Shown: positions 38,105 to 47,308, numbered from the stretch's first letter. The stretch: 52,986 bases of DNA from Ruminococcus sp. (GCF_016287535.1 NZ_JAEFAJ010000020.1:1-52986), one strand, 5' to 3'. Notes: generated from the sequence alone by a model not told the origin. Translations and numbers: made by a program.

Positions 38105-39694
38105 TCAGTCGATCTTTGTGAATCGCCTGACTTCACCTGCTTTCCCGATGAACATGGACTTAGGTCTTGCCCATACTTCGCCGTCCTTCAGCGATTTGTA
38201 TATGACAAGCTCTTCCATTGTCTCGCTGTGGCGGGCAACAGCGATGAGTTCATACTCGTTTCCCTTGAAGTGACGGTATTTTCCTCCGACAACGACCTCT
38301 GTATCGTCATCAGGGATCACCTCTGTCTCTTCCGGCTCTGTGTTTACTATATCGTCAGCCACGATTATCATTGCTGTATAAGGACGCATACGGACATAAG
38401 CGGTGCCGTTGTCAACCTTCAGCGGTTCTGCTGTGAAAACGTCCACAAGTCCGCTCAGATGAGTATCAAAGCTGAGGTCGTACTCATAGTCCGCAAGATT
38501 GAGAGCAACGTATACTGTCTGATCTCCTTGTACCTTCCTGAACAGGAGCTGCTGATTGGTTATCTTTATCCTCTCGTAAGAGCCTGTCCTGAGAGCGGGA
38601 TAAGAGCGGTATATACGTCCGAGCTTTACTATATGCTTATAGAGCGAAGTGTTTCCGTGCTCGGCAAGATCGTTGAGGTGCAGACACGGACGGAGGTTAT
38701 CGTCAGAGTTGTTCTCCTTTCTGCCCTCGATGCCGTACTCGCTTCCGTAGTATATGGAAGGTATACCCGGCATGGTGTACATGAGTGTGTATACCAGCGG
38801 CAGATGAGCGTTATTATGGAGGGTGCTTGCAATACGGTTCACGTCGTGGTTGTCTATGAAGTTGTAGAGGGCTATATTGCGATATATGCCTCCGTTAGCG
38901 CCGGACTGGCGGTTTATTGAGTAATCTATCTCGAAGTAGTTTTTATCATTGTGTGAGGACCATAATCCCTTATAGCACTCATAGTTGGTAACGCTGTCGA
39001 GCATTTCGGGATTAGCCCATCTGTTGTAGTCGCCGTGGATTATCTCTCCCACCAGCCAGAAATCAGGTTTTTTGCCCTTGCAGAAGCTTCTTATCCTCTT
39101 GAAGAAGTCAAAATCTATGCAGTCTGCGGCGTCGAAGCGGATTCCGTCGATGTCGAAGGATTCTATCCAGTAATTTATGGCGTCGATTATATGGTCGCAT
39201 ACTCCGGGATTGCGGAGATTGAGCTTTACCAGGTTATAGTGACCGTTCCAGCCCTCGTACCAGAAAGGATCGCCGTATGGGCTGGGACCGCCGAAGTTGA
39301 GGTTCTGGAACCAGCCGCAGTATTCCGATGACTGACCTTTTTCCTGTACGTCCATGAACTGCGGGAATCTTCTGCCAACGTGGTTGAAAACGCCGTCAAG
39401 GATTATGCGTATACCGTTTTCATGCAGTCTGTCGCAAATGAAGCGGAAAGAGTTGTTATCTCCGAGACGGCGGTCTATCTGCTTGTAATCAATGGTATCG
39501 TAGCCGTGCTCAACGGACTCGAAAACAGGTCCGAAGTAAACAGCGTCCACATTCATTTCCCTGAGGTGAGGTATCCATTCAAGGACCTTGTCAAGTCGGT
39601 AGGTCACATCCTCTATCCCGTCGTTGAACTTGGGCGCGCCGCAGAATCCGAGGGGGTAGATGTGATAGATAATAGCATTATCGTACCAGTTCAT
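38105..39694 (-). CDS. Cytoplasmic GH13 alpha-amylase-family enzyme fused to DUF1653
   Basis: A 529-residue protein with no signal peptide; AAGGAG precedes the ATG. The TIM barrel holds all GH13 regions: DGVFNH (region I), GIRFDAAD with nucleophile Asp188, WLVGE with acid/base Glu217, and FIDNHD with Asp284. A beta-sandwich C-domain follows (~375-450). Residues ~467-529 ('GGKYRHFKGNEYELI', 'VARHSETMEELVIY', 'WARPKSMF') are a DUF1653 domain, usually found as a separate ~65-residue protein. Maltodextrin hydrolysis or neopullulanase-like activity inside the cell is likely. It forms an operon with the HD protein 19 bp upstream. Confidence 0.9.
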   Translation of the reverse strand: MNWYDNAIIYHIYPLGFCGAPKFNDGIEDVTYRLDKVLEWIPHLREMNVDAVYFGPVFESVEHGYDTIDYKQIDRRLGDNNSFRFICDRLHENGIRIILDGVFNHVGRRFPQFMDVQEKGQSSEYCGWFQNLNFGGPSPYGDPFWYEGWNGHYNLVKLNLRNPGVCDHIIDAINYWIESFDIDGIRFDAADCIDFDFFKRIRSFCKGKKPDFWLVGEIIHGDYNRWANPEMLDSVTNYECYKGLWSSHNDKNYFEIDYSINRQSGANGGIYRNIALYNFIDNHDVNRIASTLHNNAHLPLVYTLMYTMPGIPSIYYGSEYGIEGRKENNSDDNLRPCLHLNDLAEHGNTSLYKHIVKLGRIYRSYPALRTGSYERIKITNQQLLFRKVQGDQTVYVALNLADYEYDLSFDTHLSGLVDVFTAEPLKVDNGTAYVRMRPYTAMIIVADDIVNTEPEETEVIPDDDTEVVVGGKYRHFKGNEYELIAVARHSETMEELVIYKSLKDGEVWARPKSMFIGKAGEVRRFTKID

Positions 39695-39713
39695 AATAAA
39701 AACTCCTTACATT

Positions 39714-40310
39714 TTATTTATTTGAGCCTTCCAGGTAGTAAGAGGCTTCCATATCGGCCACGTTCAGTGCCAGAGCGAGCGGGTACATTTCAAGTGCCCT
39801 GCCGATAGTGTTTTTATCCTCAATCCCTGAGAAGCCCATGTGGTACCGTATTGCAAAGGCTTCCTCACGTGTAAGACGGCTGTCTCCGTAGAAAAAGCCA
39901 GAGAGTATGTATACAGACTTTTCGCCGTGTCCGTATGGCAGAGTATCATTTATTGCGTAATATGGTACTTTTTCCCACTGACCCGTATCCTCGTTCTTTT
40001 TGTTCCTCATCTCGACGGTATAGAAGTTTATTTTGCAGACGTCATGGAGGAGCGAAACTATCGCTATAGTCTCGTCTGAATAGTTCATGCCGTAAAGCTC
40101 TCTGGTACGGGGACGGGAAAGATAATCCTTCAGACAATGGTACACGTTCACGCTGTGCTGAACGAGACCGCCTTCGTATGAACCGTGGTAGCGTGTGCTG
40201 CTTGGTGCGGTAAAGAAATCACTCTTTTCGAGGTACTCCAGGAGCCTGTCAGCTCCCTCTCTTCTGATGTTTTCTTTGTATATTGTGATAAATTCTTCTT
40301 TTGGTGACAT
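39714..40310 (-). CDS. HD-domain hydrolase
   Basis: A 198-residue metal-dependent phosphohydrolase-like protein. 'YHGSYEGGLVQHSVNVY' supplies the first His residues (His42, His52), and 'IVSLLHDVCKI' the His89-Asp90 doublet; a further Asp near 'NVADMEAS' completes the HD pattern. GGGAG lies before the ATG. HD proteins of this kind act on nucleotides or RNA ends. It is first gene of an operon with GH13-DUF1653, an odd partner. Confidence 0.85.
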   Translation of the reverse strand: MSPKEEFITIYKENIRREGADRLLEYLEKSDFFTAPSSTRYHGSYEGGLVQHSVNVYHCLKDYLSRPRTRELYGMNYSDETIAIVSLLHDVCKINFYTVEMRNKKNEDTGQWEKVPYYAINDTLPYGHGEKSVYILSGFFYGDSRLTREEAFAIRYHMGFSGIEDKNTIGRALEMYPLALALNVADMEASYYLEGSNK

Positions 40311-40342
40311 TTAAATACTCCCTTATTATTCGATACATATAT

Positions 40343-40371
40343 AGTATACCACAAAATGCAATTAAATTCAA
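40343..40371 (-). promoter_or_regulatory. Promoter of the HD-GH13 operon
   Basis: On the minus strand TTGAAT (40366-40371), 17 bp, TATACT (40343-40348). Confidence 0.8.
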
Positions 40372-40453
40372 TAGCAGTATATTATTATTTTATGAACATT
40401 AACTATAATTGGTAACACCACTTTACGAATCGCAAAAAAATCTTGTCAGGCTC

Positions 40454-40482
40454 TTGAAATCTCCTCTGAAATGTGGCATAAT
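40454..40482 (+). promoter_or_regulatory. Promoter of guaA
   Basis: TTGAAA (40454-40459), 17 bp, CATAAT (40477-40482). Transcription should start near 40489, giving a leader of about 160 nt. Confidence 0.7.
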
Positions 40483-40485
40483 TAA

Positions 40486-40651
40486 AACATGATTCGGCTG
40501 TGCCGAATCATGTTGAGCCATTAGTCATCAGCCATCAGCATTGAACAGGTCGCATTTTTCTTTATTACAAAGCGGCGAAGCCGCTGCTAAAGGCTGATAG
40601 CTTCATAAATACGGCGTCCGCTGCCGTAAAGCGGAAGTTAAGGAGGGACCT
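40486..40651 (+). promoter_or_regulatory. Structured 5' leader of guaA
   Basis: The leader opens with a perfect 13-bp hairpin (40486-40498 with 40502-40514, loop TGT). It contains AGCGGC-GAA-GCCGCT (40571-40585) and two mutually exclusive hairpins just before the ribosome site: ACGGC/GCCGT (40611-40627) and CCGC/GCGG. ATCAGCC (twice near 40527-40537) can pair with GGCTGAT at 40592-40598. It does not show the purine-riboswitch core. Part of it may be a dispersed repeat. Confidence 0.4.
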
Positions 40652-42205
40652 ATGTCTAACCAGCTCTGTATCGTTCTCGATTTCGGCGGACAGTACAACC
40701 AGCTCATTGCGAGAAGAGTCCGCGAGTGCGGCGTTTATTGTGAGATCAAGAGATTTGACACGCCCATAAGTGAGATCAAGGCGATGAATCCTGCCGCTAT
40801 CATATTCACAGGCGGTCCGAACAGCGTATATGATCCGAGTTCGCCTCATATTTCCGAGGAAATATTCAGTATCGGCGTACCTGTTCTCGGTATCTGCTAC
40901 GGCTGTCAGCTTGTGGCTTATACCCTCGGCGGAAAGGTCGAGAGCTGCGAGAAAAGCGAGTACGGAAAGATAGAGATATCTCAGGGATCCGACAGCCTGC
41001 TTTTCAGAGATGTTCCTGAAAAGAGCATAGTATGGATGAGCCATACGGATTTTGTCAGCAGGCTTCCGGAAGGCTTCCGCGTAACAGCAAAGTCTGATGA
41101 CTGTCCCTGCGCAGCGTATGAAGCTCCTGACAGAAAGATATATGCCGTCCAGTTCCACCCTGAGGTAACTCACAGCGAGTTCGGCAAGCAGATACTTCAT
41201 AATTTCCTTTACAATGTCTGCGGCTGCACGGGCGACTGGGTAATGGACGACTTTATAGAGAATACAGTGGCAAAGCTACGCGAGCAGATCGGTGATAAAA
41301 AGGTAATACTCGGACTTTCCGGAGGAGTTGATTCCTCTGTTGCGGCAGGACTTCTCAGCCGCGCTGTCGGAAAGCAGCTCACCTGTGTTTTTGTGGATCA
41401 GGGACTTATGCGCAAGGACGAGGGCGATTTTGTCGAGGAGACCTTCACAAAGCTTTTCGATATGAACTTTGTCCGCGTGAACTGCAAGGACAAGTTTCTT
41501 TTTGCTCTGAAGGGTGTTACTGATCCTGAGCAGAAGCGTAAGATAATAGGTACGGAGTTCTACAATGTTTTCTGGGACAAGATCAGAGAGCAGGGAACAG
41601 ACGGCTTCTTCGCACAGGGTACCATATATCCGGACCGCATTGAGTCCGGCAGAGGCAATCAGGCAGGTCACGGCAGCACAGCCGTTATCAAGACTCATCA
41701 TAATATGGTCAGAATGCCTGAGGATATAAAGTTCGCAGGCACTATAGAGCCCCTCGGCGATCTCTTCAAGGACGAGGTAAGACAGGTGGGCGAAAAGCTT
41801 GGTATCCCACACGATCTCGTATGGAGACAGCCCTTTCCGGGTCCCGGTCTCGGAGTTCGTATAATCGGCGAGATAACCGAGGAGAAGATAAAGATATTGC
41901 AGGAAGCTGACGCGGTTTTCCGTGACGAGATACGCAAGAGCGGTATCGAGGATCAGCTCAGGCAGTTCTTTGCGGTGCTTCCAGATGTGCGTACAGTAGG
42001 CGTTATGGGCGACCACCGTACATACGATCACCTTATTGCTATACGTGCGGTGACTACCGACGACTTCATGACTGCGGACTGGGCAAGGATACCTTATGAT
42101 GTGCTTGCGAAGGTCTCTAACCGCCTCTGCAACGAGGTCGAGCACGTCAACAGAGTAGTGTATGATATAACTTCAAAACCCCCCGGAACTGTGGAGTGGG
42201 AATAA
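40652..42205 (+). CDS. guaA: GMP synthase (glutamine-hydrolysing)
   Basis: A 517-residue cytoplasmic enzyme that converts XMP to GMP. The N-terminal class I glutamine amidotransferase has nucleophile Cys82 in GICYG and '[10 protein letters not shown]' with the His-Glu pair. The ATP-pyrophosphatase domain carries the P-loop '[10 protein letters not shown]', and the dimerisation domain ends '[13 protein letters not shown]', the conserved C-terminus. Length is standard. AAGGAGG precedes the ATG. It is monocistronic with a long structured leader; a terminator shared with the convergent GH25 gene lies at 42337. Confidence 0.98.
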   Translation: MSNQLCIVLDFGGQYNQLIARRVRECGVYCEIKRFDTPISEIKAMNPAAIIFTGGPNSVYDPSSPHISEEIFSIGVPVLGICYGCQLVAYTLGGKVESCEKSEYGKIEISQGSDSLLFRDVPEKSIVWMSHTDFVSRLPEGFRVTAKSDDCPCAAYEAPDRKIYAVQFHPEVTHSEFGKQILHNFLYNVCGCTGDWVMDDFIENTVAKLREQIGDKKVILGLSGGVDSSVAAGLLSRAVGKQLTCVFVDQGLMRKDEGDFVEETFTKLFDMNFVRVNCKDKFLFALKGVTDPEQKRKIIGTEFYNVFWDKIREQGTDGFFAQGTIYPDRIESGRGNQAGHGSTAVIKTHHNMVRMPEDIKFAGTIEPLGDLFKDEVRQVGEKLGIPHDLVWRQPFPGPGLGVRIIGEITEEKIKILQEADAVFRDEIRKSGIEDQLRQFFAVLPDVRTVGVMGDHRTYDHLIAIRAVTTDDFMTADWARIPYDVLAKVSNRLCNEVEHVNRVVYDITSKPPGTVEWE

Positions 42206-42250
42206 TTCCCGAAGCGCTGCCAGCGGCAGATACAGCGAGGGAATTATTGC
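42202..42250. repeat. Inverted repeat just after guaA
   Basis: AATAATTCCC (42201-42210) pairs with GGGAATTATT (42239-42248), with an inner CTGCC/GGCAG hairpin (42217-42229). No T tail follows, so it may stabilise the guaA mRNA 3' end. Confidence 0.5.
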
Positions 42251-42336
42251 GCAGCGGTCGGAATATGCGAGTGTAAACGAAGCAGATTCCGTGAACCGCA
42301 AATGACTTACGTATTTGCGTTCTATATGGCATAATA

Positions 42337-42377
42337 AAAGGAGCTGACCAGGTGTAAGCGGTCAGCTCCTTTGTATT
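42337..42377. terminator. Bidirectional terminator between guaA and GH25
   Basis: AAAGGAGCTGACC (42337-42349) pairs with GGTCAGCTCCTTT (42360-42372). T-rich tails occur on both strands. Confidence 0.88.
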
Positions 42378-42391
42378 TACAGAAATATTAT

Positions 42392-43693
42392 TTATGAGAT
42401 CGACTTGTCCAAATACTGTATATCCATATCCACATCGCCGTTGATACCGGGGATATGACCGTAAGCGCTTGCCTGCCAGATAGCATATTCGCCGGTGTAG
42501 TCCGTGGAGTCCACGAAATGAGCGAGCCATACCGGTGCAATAGCCTTTGAGCGTGAGCTCCAGATATTGCCGAGGAAGTTCTTGCTGCTGTAGAGCATTG
42601 GAGTATACCCGTGCTTTCTTATCTCATCGGCAAAGGCGGCATATACGTCGTTTATATCCTGCCTGTTCATGCCGTACTTCTGGAAGTTTGCGAACTCCTC
42701 CCAGTCAAAGGCGACAGGCATCTGCAATTTGTGACCGTCAAGCTGTTCGACGATCCAGCGTGCGTGTTCCCGGACTCCTTCGATAGTTTTGTCGGTGGTA
42801 TAGAAGTATACGCCCACATCAAGACCTGCGTCTGTGGCTTTTTTAAGGTTTTCCTTGAAATAATCGTCAAGAGTTATCTTGCTGTAAAAATATCCCACAC
42901 GTATCATTACAAAGCTGCAGCCTGCGTCGCGGACAGCGTTGAAGTCCACATCTGACTGCCATACGGAAACGTCAATGCCGTAGCGTACATTCCCGCCTTC
43001 ATAGCGCTGTATGAAGTCGCTGTAGTTGACACGGGGATTGTCATCGACAGGAGGCGGTACCTGTTCCACAACACTTATTGTGAGATCCCACGATACGGAA
43101 TTACCGGAGCTGTCTGTAACTGTTGCGGTGAGGGGATAGTTGCCGACTTTATCCTTGTCAACTGTACCGGTATATGTGAGTATCGGGTGCCTGTCAAAAT
43201 TATCCACAAAGCCGACGTAGTTATTGAGGTCGAAGTCAGTTCCTACTTTATGATTAGGTTCCCAGCCGGAGTTGAGAATTGTGGGAGCGGTAGTATCAAC
43301 TACCGAATACTGAAGTTTCTGTGTGAATTCTGCGCCATTGTAAAGGTAAGGGATATCCACCTCAAAAACGCCGGTATCCGAGGTGTTTAGCATAGTGTTT
43401 CCGTCTTTCAGCTCCACATTTTTTTCTGTAATAAATGAATCAAGGCTTATCTCATCATATACCTCTGCACTTTCCATTCCTTTCAGAACGAGGTCAGTCG
43501 GAGGATCGACCTTTTTTGTAGTGGTCACAGTGGTTGTGGTCGCTTTTGTGGTGGTAACTGTAGTGGTTAAAGCAGTTGAGATCACAGATGTTCCGCTTGC
43601 TGCCGTACTTTTGTCAGTTTCTGTTTTTTTGCCGGAGCAGGCTGTAAGCAAACAGGCTGCCGCTAAAACGGGTAAAATATATTTAAACTTCAT
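42392..43693 (-). CDS. GH25 lysozyme-family lipoprotein
   Basis: A 433-residue surface lipoprotein. The ATG at 43693 has AAAGG seven bases upstream; longer frames add a sequence with no signal or site. The lipobox is LTAC (Cys19), followed by a Thr-rich linker (~38-60) and a bacterial Ig-like region ('DTTAPTILNSGW', 'LTATVTDSSGNSV') at ~130-215. The GH25 domain spans ~235-433: 'RYGIDVSVWQSDVDF' with the catalytic Asp, 'FVMIRVGY', and 'MPVAFDWEE' with Asp/Glu. It probably cleaves the N-acetylmuramic acid-GlcNAc link of peptidoglycan, for wall remodelling or competitor lysis. Confidence 0.92.
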   Translation of the reverse strand: MKFKYILPVLAAACLLTACSGKKTETDKSTAASGTSVISTALTTTVTTTKATTTTVTTTKKVDPPTDLVLKGMESAEVYDEISLDSFITEKNVELKDGNTMLNTSDTGVFEVDIPYLYNGAEFTQKLQYSVVDTTAPTILNSGWEPNHKVGTDFDLNNYVGFVDNFDRHPILTYTGTVDKDKVGNYPLTATVTDSSGNSVSWDLTISVVEQVPPPVDDNPRVNYSDFIQRYEGGNVRYGIDVSVWQSDVDFNAVRDAGCSFVMIRVGYFYSKITLDDYFKENLKKATDAGLDVGVYFYTTDKTIEGVREHARWIVEQLDGHKLQMPVAFDWEEFANFQKYGMNRQDINDVYAAFADEIRKHGYTPMLYSSKNFLGNIWSSRSKAIAPVWLAHFVDSTDYTGEYAIWQASAYGHIPGINGDVDMDIQYLDKSIS

Positions 43694-43848
43694 CTTTATA
43701 CCTTTCATTCTCTGGAAAATTAGCTGATAGATCAACAAATATGCCGATATATTGTATTTTTGCACTTATTATGTCAAATATGCTCGAAAAGACCATTTAT
43801 AAGTATAACATATAATTAATAAAATAGCAAGGTCAGCGGAGAAAAAAA

Positions 43849-43877
43849 TTGACTTTTGAGGAATACCGTGGTAGTAT
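43849..43877 (+). promoter_or_regulatory. Promoter of the amidohydrolase gene
   Basis: TTGACT (43849-43854), 17 bp, TAGTAT (43872-43877). Confidence 0.6.
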
Positions 43878-43930
43878 GAAAGCACAAGGCGAATAATCGA
43901 AAGGGAAGTGATATTCCAGAAGTTACGGAT

Positions 43931-43961
43931 GCCGCAGAGTGATCTGCGGTCTTTGTCTTTT
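43931..43961 (+). terminator. Attenuator-like hairpin in the amidohydrolase leader
   Basis: CCGCAGA (43932-43938) pairs with TCTGCGG (43943-43949) and is followed by TCTTTGTCTTTT, 42 bp before the start codon. This resembles an intrinsic terminator within the 5' UTR and suggests conditional read-through. Confidence 0.4.
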
Positions 43962-43990
43962 CTCGCCTTGAAACTGAAAGGAGCAGCTTT

Positions 43991-44743
43991 ATGATAATTG
44001 ATTCACATTTGCATCTTCCCGTCGATCCTCCGGACTTCCCTGCAAAAAAGCAGGCTCTGCTCGGTGAAATGGAAAGGAACGGCGTTGACAGGGGGATAGT
44101 TATCGCGGATTCCGAGCCTGAAAGCGTTATCGGTTCCGTAAGGGACTGCGCTGAGCTTTTCAGGGGTGACGCTGTAATTAAAGTCATTGCAGGGATAAGT
44201 CCGCTCATAAACTTTGAGGAGCAGCTGTGTTGTTGCAGGGAGCTCCTTGAAAGCGGAGATATCATCGGTATGAAGGTCTATACGGGACATGAGCCTTTTT
44301 ACTGTACTGACAGCTCACTGTTTCCTGTGTTTGACCTTGCTGCTGAGTTCAGAGTTCCCGTGCTTTTCCATACGGGCTGGGACAATAATCGGTATGCATC
44401 TCCCGAAAAGATGCGGAAGCTTGCGGCAAAACGCAGAGAAAACACTTTTGTTTACTGTCACTGCTTTTATCCTGATACAGAGCATTGCTTTGAAGTACTG
44501 AGAGAATGCGAAAACGTATACTTTGATACCTCATCATTAGCTGATGACGCGGATAAATGCGGACAGATAAGGAAGTCTCTGGAGAAAGCGATAAGAGAAA
44601 TTCCCGGACGGTTCATCTTCGGCTCGGATTTCGGCAGCTGTTCACAGTCCGGGCATCTGCGCTTTGCGGAGAGCCTTGACATAACAGCTGAACAGCGTGA
44701 GCTTTTTATGCACGGGAATGCGGAATATGTGTACAGAGTGTAA
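43991..44743 (+). CDS. Amidohydrolase-2 family metal-dependent hydrolase
   Basis: A 250-residue TIM-barrel hydrolase (amidohydrolase/TatD-like). 'IIDSHLHLP' holds the HxH metal ligands (His6, His8), and 'VLFHTGWDN', 'VYCHCFYPD' and 'FIFGSDFGS' provide the later His and Asp ligands. GAAAGGAG precedes the ATG. Amide, lactone or decarboxylase chemistry is possible for this family, and substrate cannot be assigned. It may be controlled by an attenuator in its leader. Confidence 0.85.
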   Translation: MIIDSHLHLPVDPPDFPAKKQALLGEMERNGVDRGIVIADSEPESVIGSVRDCAELFRGDAVIKVIAGISPLINFEEQLCCCRELLESGDIIGMKVYTGHEPFYCTDSSLFPVFDLAAEFRVPVLFHTGWDNNRYASPEKMRKLAAKRRENTFVYCHCFYPDTEHCFEVLRECENVYFDTSSLADDADKCGQIRKSLEKAIREIPGRFIFGSDFGSCSQSGHLRFAESLDITAEQRELFMHGNAEYVYRV

Positions 44744-44757
44744 AATGTGGAAAAAGG

Positions 44758-44787
44758 TTGATTTACAAGCATTATCTGTGGTATAAT
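44758..44787 (+). promoter_or_regulatory. Promoter of the TIR-domain gene
   Basis: TTGATT (44758-44763), 18 bp, TATAAT (44782-44787). Confidence 0.75.
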
Positions 44788-44846
44788 ATAGTAGGTCAAC
44801 AGCCTGTTCTACGGCTGAAATCACGATATGAAAGGCGGTGAAGTCT

Positions 44847-46436
44847 GTGGGATATGTTTGTAAGATGTGCGGAAAGCTCCTTCCGGATACGGAGGGGAGC
44901 GGTATATGTGAATGCGAGTTCTGCGGTTCGCGTCAGACTGTTCCCAAGCTGTATAAGGACAAATATGCGGAGATATACAACAGAGCCTGCGGACTTCGTT
45001 TCAAGACCGATTTTGAAGGAGCTGAAAAGCTTTTCTCACAGCTTTGCGAGGAGTTCCCCGAAGAGCCTGAGGGCTACTGGGAAAGGGTGCTTTGCCGCTG
45101 TGGGATACTATATGAGGACGAGCCCGTTTCAGGTCTGAAGGTCCCGGTATGTCACCGTGCATACGGTGTGGAGCTGGCGGACGACAAAGACTGCTGTGCC
45201 GCACTTAGTCTTTCGGACGCTGAACAGAGTGCGGTCTATCGCCGTGAAGCCTCTGCGCTTGAAATGCTCAGGCGTGATATGCTTGAGCGTGTAGGCACAG
45301 GAGAAAGCTATGACGTTTATATATGCTGCCGCATAGCTGATGAGCAGGGAAATATGACTGCTGACAGTATTATCGCGGAAGAGATGTTCCGTCAGCTTTC
45401 ACAGGAGGGAATGCGTGTATTCTATGCTCCGGAAACGCTGGGAGATATGACTGAAAAGGATTCGGAAACCTATATAAACGCCGCGATAAGACGTTCTTCA
45501 GTCCTTATCGTTATAAGCGCGGGAGCTGAGAGCTTTGCCTCGCCCCACTTCAAGAGCGAGTGGGGAAGATGTGCGGCGGCTGCAAGGACAAACGCTGACA
45601 AGCTCATAGTTGTGTGCATAAAGGACACGGACAAGGGCGAAGTGCCTGCGGAGCTTGCGGACAACATGATAATGGAGGCTTCGGAAATGAGCTTCCTTGC
45701 AGAGCTGATAAGAACGGTAAGACGGCATATCGGCGGTGACGACACGGGTTTTGCCGAGCACAGTGCGGCTGCACGTTCAGCGCCTGAAAAGCTTATAAGG
45801 AGAATGAACATATTCCTTGCTGATGAGGACTTTGAAGCAGCCGAGGAGTACAGCGACATGATACTTGACGCAGCTCCTGAATGCTGGCAGGCTCATTATG
45901 CGAAATTTCTTGCTTTCAACGGCTGCCGGAGCGGGAATGACCTGCTTCTTGAGGAAGTGGTCAGGAGCTTTGCCGATGATTATATACTGCGCTACGGCTA
46001 TGATTTTTCAGATAATGATCTGTTTGAGAAGCAGCTCGTCAGTATGCTGGGCGAATCTCTTAGCAAGGCTGTTGAGTATGCGGACGGTGACGACAAGCTT
46101 GTCATAACCACGGTATACGAACGCTTCATAAGCGCTGTCCGTGACGCGGTATTTGCAAGAGAGCAGGAAAAGATCGACGGTGAGGAAAAGCAGGAGCTTG
46201 ATGAGCTGAGGCGACGTCATGAAAAAGAGGAGAATGAAAAGCAGGCGGATTCACGCAAGAGACTTATGATACGGAACCGCTTCCTGACGTATATGGGAAT
46301 TATCTCAGGAATACTGCTTGTGATAGCAGCGGCATACAGGTCAGGCTGGGCGGTAGCAGGTATAGTGCTCATAGCTGTTCTTACGCTGTTCGTACTTGCG
46401 GGTCTTGGCAATAAAAATGAAAGGCGCCCTAAGTAA
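44847..46436 (+). CDS. Zinc-ribbon / TIR-like / membrane protein
   Basis: A 529-residue protein. A GTG start at 44847 with GGTGA five bases upstream is preferred to GTG at 44838. Domains in order: N-terminal zinc ribbon (Cys5-x-x-Cys8 and Cys23...Cys26); helical TPR-like region (~38-148); TIR-like domain (~153-285: 'SYDVYICCRIADE', a helix, 'GMRVFYAPETLGD', 'SSVLIVIS', 'FKSEWGRCAAA' with Glu238 in the position of the TIR NADase glutamate); a second helical region (~300-430); a charged coiled coil (~440-480); and two C-terminal membrane helices (~484-525). A membrane-tethered TIR protein in the cytoplasm could be a stress or phage-defence effector, or a scaffold. It is a single gene. Confidence 0.78.
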   Translation: MGYVCKMCGKLLPDTEGSGICECEFCGSRQTVPKLYKDKYAEIYNRACGLRFKTDFEGAEKLFSQLCEEFPEEPEGYWERVLCRCGILYEDEPVSGLKVPVCHRAYGVELADDKDCCAALSLSDAEQSAVYRREASALEMLRRDMLERVGTGESYDVYICCRIADEQGNMTADSIIAEEMFRQLSQEGMRVFYAPETLGDMTEKDSETYINAAIRRSSVLIVISAGAESFASPHFKSEWGRCAAAARTNADKLIVVCIKDTDKGEVPAELADNMIMEASEMSFLAELIRTVRRHIGGDDTGFAEHSAAARSAPEKLIRRMNIFLADEDFEAAEEYSDMILDAAPECWQAHYAKFLAFNGCRSGNDLLLEEVVRSFADDYILRYGYDFSDNDLFEKQLVSMLGESLSKAVEYADGDDKLVITTVYERFISAVRDAVFAREQEKIDGEEKQELDELRRRHEKEENEKQADSRKRLMIRNRFLTYMGIISGILLVIAAAYRSGWAVAGIVLIAVLTLFVLAGLGNKNERRPK

Positions 46437-46481
46437 GCGCATCTCAGAATAGTGATATACTGAGAGCTCTTACGGGCGCCT
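46422..46481. terminator. Bidirectional branched terminator between TIR and AraC genes
   Basis: AGGCGCCC (46422-46429) pairs with GGGCGCCT (46474-46481), with inner pairs GTAAG/CTTAC and CTCAG/CTGAG. It overlaps the last codons of the TIR gene and lies next to the AraC stop codon. Confidence 0.7.
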
Positions 46482-46483
46482 GA

Positions 46484-47275
46484 TCATTTGCTGGCTGACT
46501 GCTTGTACTGCAATGGAGTCAGACCGTAAATGCTGCCGAATAGCTTTACAAAATATGAAGTGTTGTCATAACCGACGCTTATACCGACATCCTTTACTGA
46601 AAGGTCAGTAGTTTTCAGGAGTTCAGCCGCTTTGTTCAGGCGGCTCGAAATAACGTCCTTATTGACGCTTACGCCGAAGGTCTCGGTATAAAGGTGCTGG
46701 AAGCGTGAACGGCTCAGGGAGAGCTCCTTTGCCATGTCGTCTATGGAATAATTACGGCTTGGCCATCGGTATATCGACTGTCTTATCCAGAGGAGCTTTT
46801 CCGAGTATACACCTTCGGGACGGTCATGCATTTCTTTCTGCCTGTTCAGCTTTTCGGAGAATTTCAGGATAAGCAGCTGAAAGTAAAGGTCGATCGACTT
46901 CTGTTTGAATTCATTTGAGGAGTAGTGTTCAAAACACATACTTCTTATCATTGCTGACATATCGGTTATATCAGCGATATCGACAGGCTGATTAAGAGGT
47001 ATTTCAAGCTCCTTTATCATCTGCTGTTCGTTTTCGTCGGGCAGGAAGTGCATCCAGTCATCAAAGTATTCGTTCGTGGCAGGATAGTAATACTGCGGAG
47101 TGTATGGTGTATAGATCATAACGGAGTGTGCAGAGGTACGGATATCCTTGCCGTCCACACGGAAGTGGGCAGGCGTTTTCACAATAAGCATGAGCCAGTT
47201 GTCGGAACCGCCGGGACGGTTTATGCAGAAATTGTGGTCGTGCCTGTGATTATAGCCTATTTCGTACATTTTCAA
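46484..47275 (-). CDS. AraC family transcriptional regulator
   Basis: A 263-residue regulator. The likely start is TTG at 47275 (GGTGA five bases upstream); ATG 47269 or GTG 47284 are alternatives that change only a few residues. Residues ~10-100 look like a cupin-type sensing domain ('FCINRPGGSDNWLMLIVKT', 'YTPYTPQYY'), and ~160-260 are the double HTH ('MAKELSLSRSRFQHLYTETF', 'GISVGYDNTSYFVKLF'). Many such proteins control carbohydrate genes. No target is adjacent; the tRNA-Ala gene is divergent. A perfect promoter drives it. Confidence 0.9.
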   Translation of the reverse strand: MKMYEIGYNHRHDHNFCINRPGGSDNWLMLIVKTPAHFRVDGKDIRTSAHSVMIYTPYTPQYYYPATNEYFDDWMHFLPDENEQQMIKELEIPLNQPVDIADITDMSAMIRSMCFEHYSSNEFKQKSIDLYFQLLILKFSEKLNRQKEMHDRPEGVYSEKLLWIRQSIYRWPSRNYSIDDMAKELSLSRSRFQHLYTETFGVSVNKDVISSRLNKAAELLKTTDLSVKDVGISVGYDNTSYFVKLFGSIYGLTPLQYKQSASK

Positions 47276-47308
47276 GTAAGTCACCGCCAGTTTAAGAATT
47301 ATATGTTA

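Noticed and set aside
40486..40651. Purine riboswitch upstream of guaA
   Set aside because: The three-way-junction core and conserved loop sequences of the purine riboswitch are not present.
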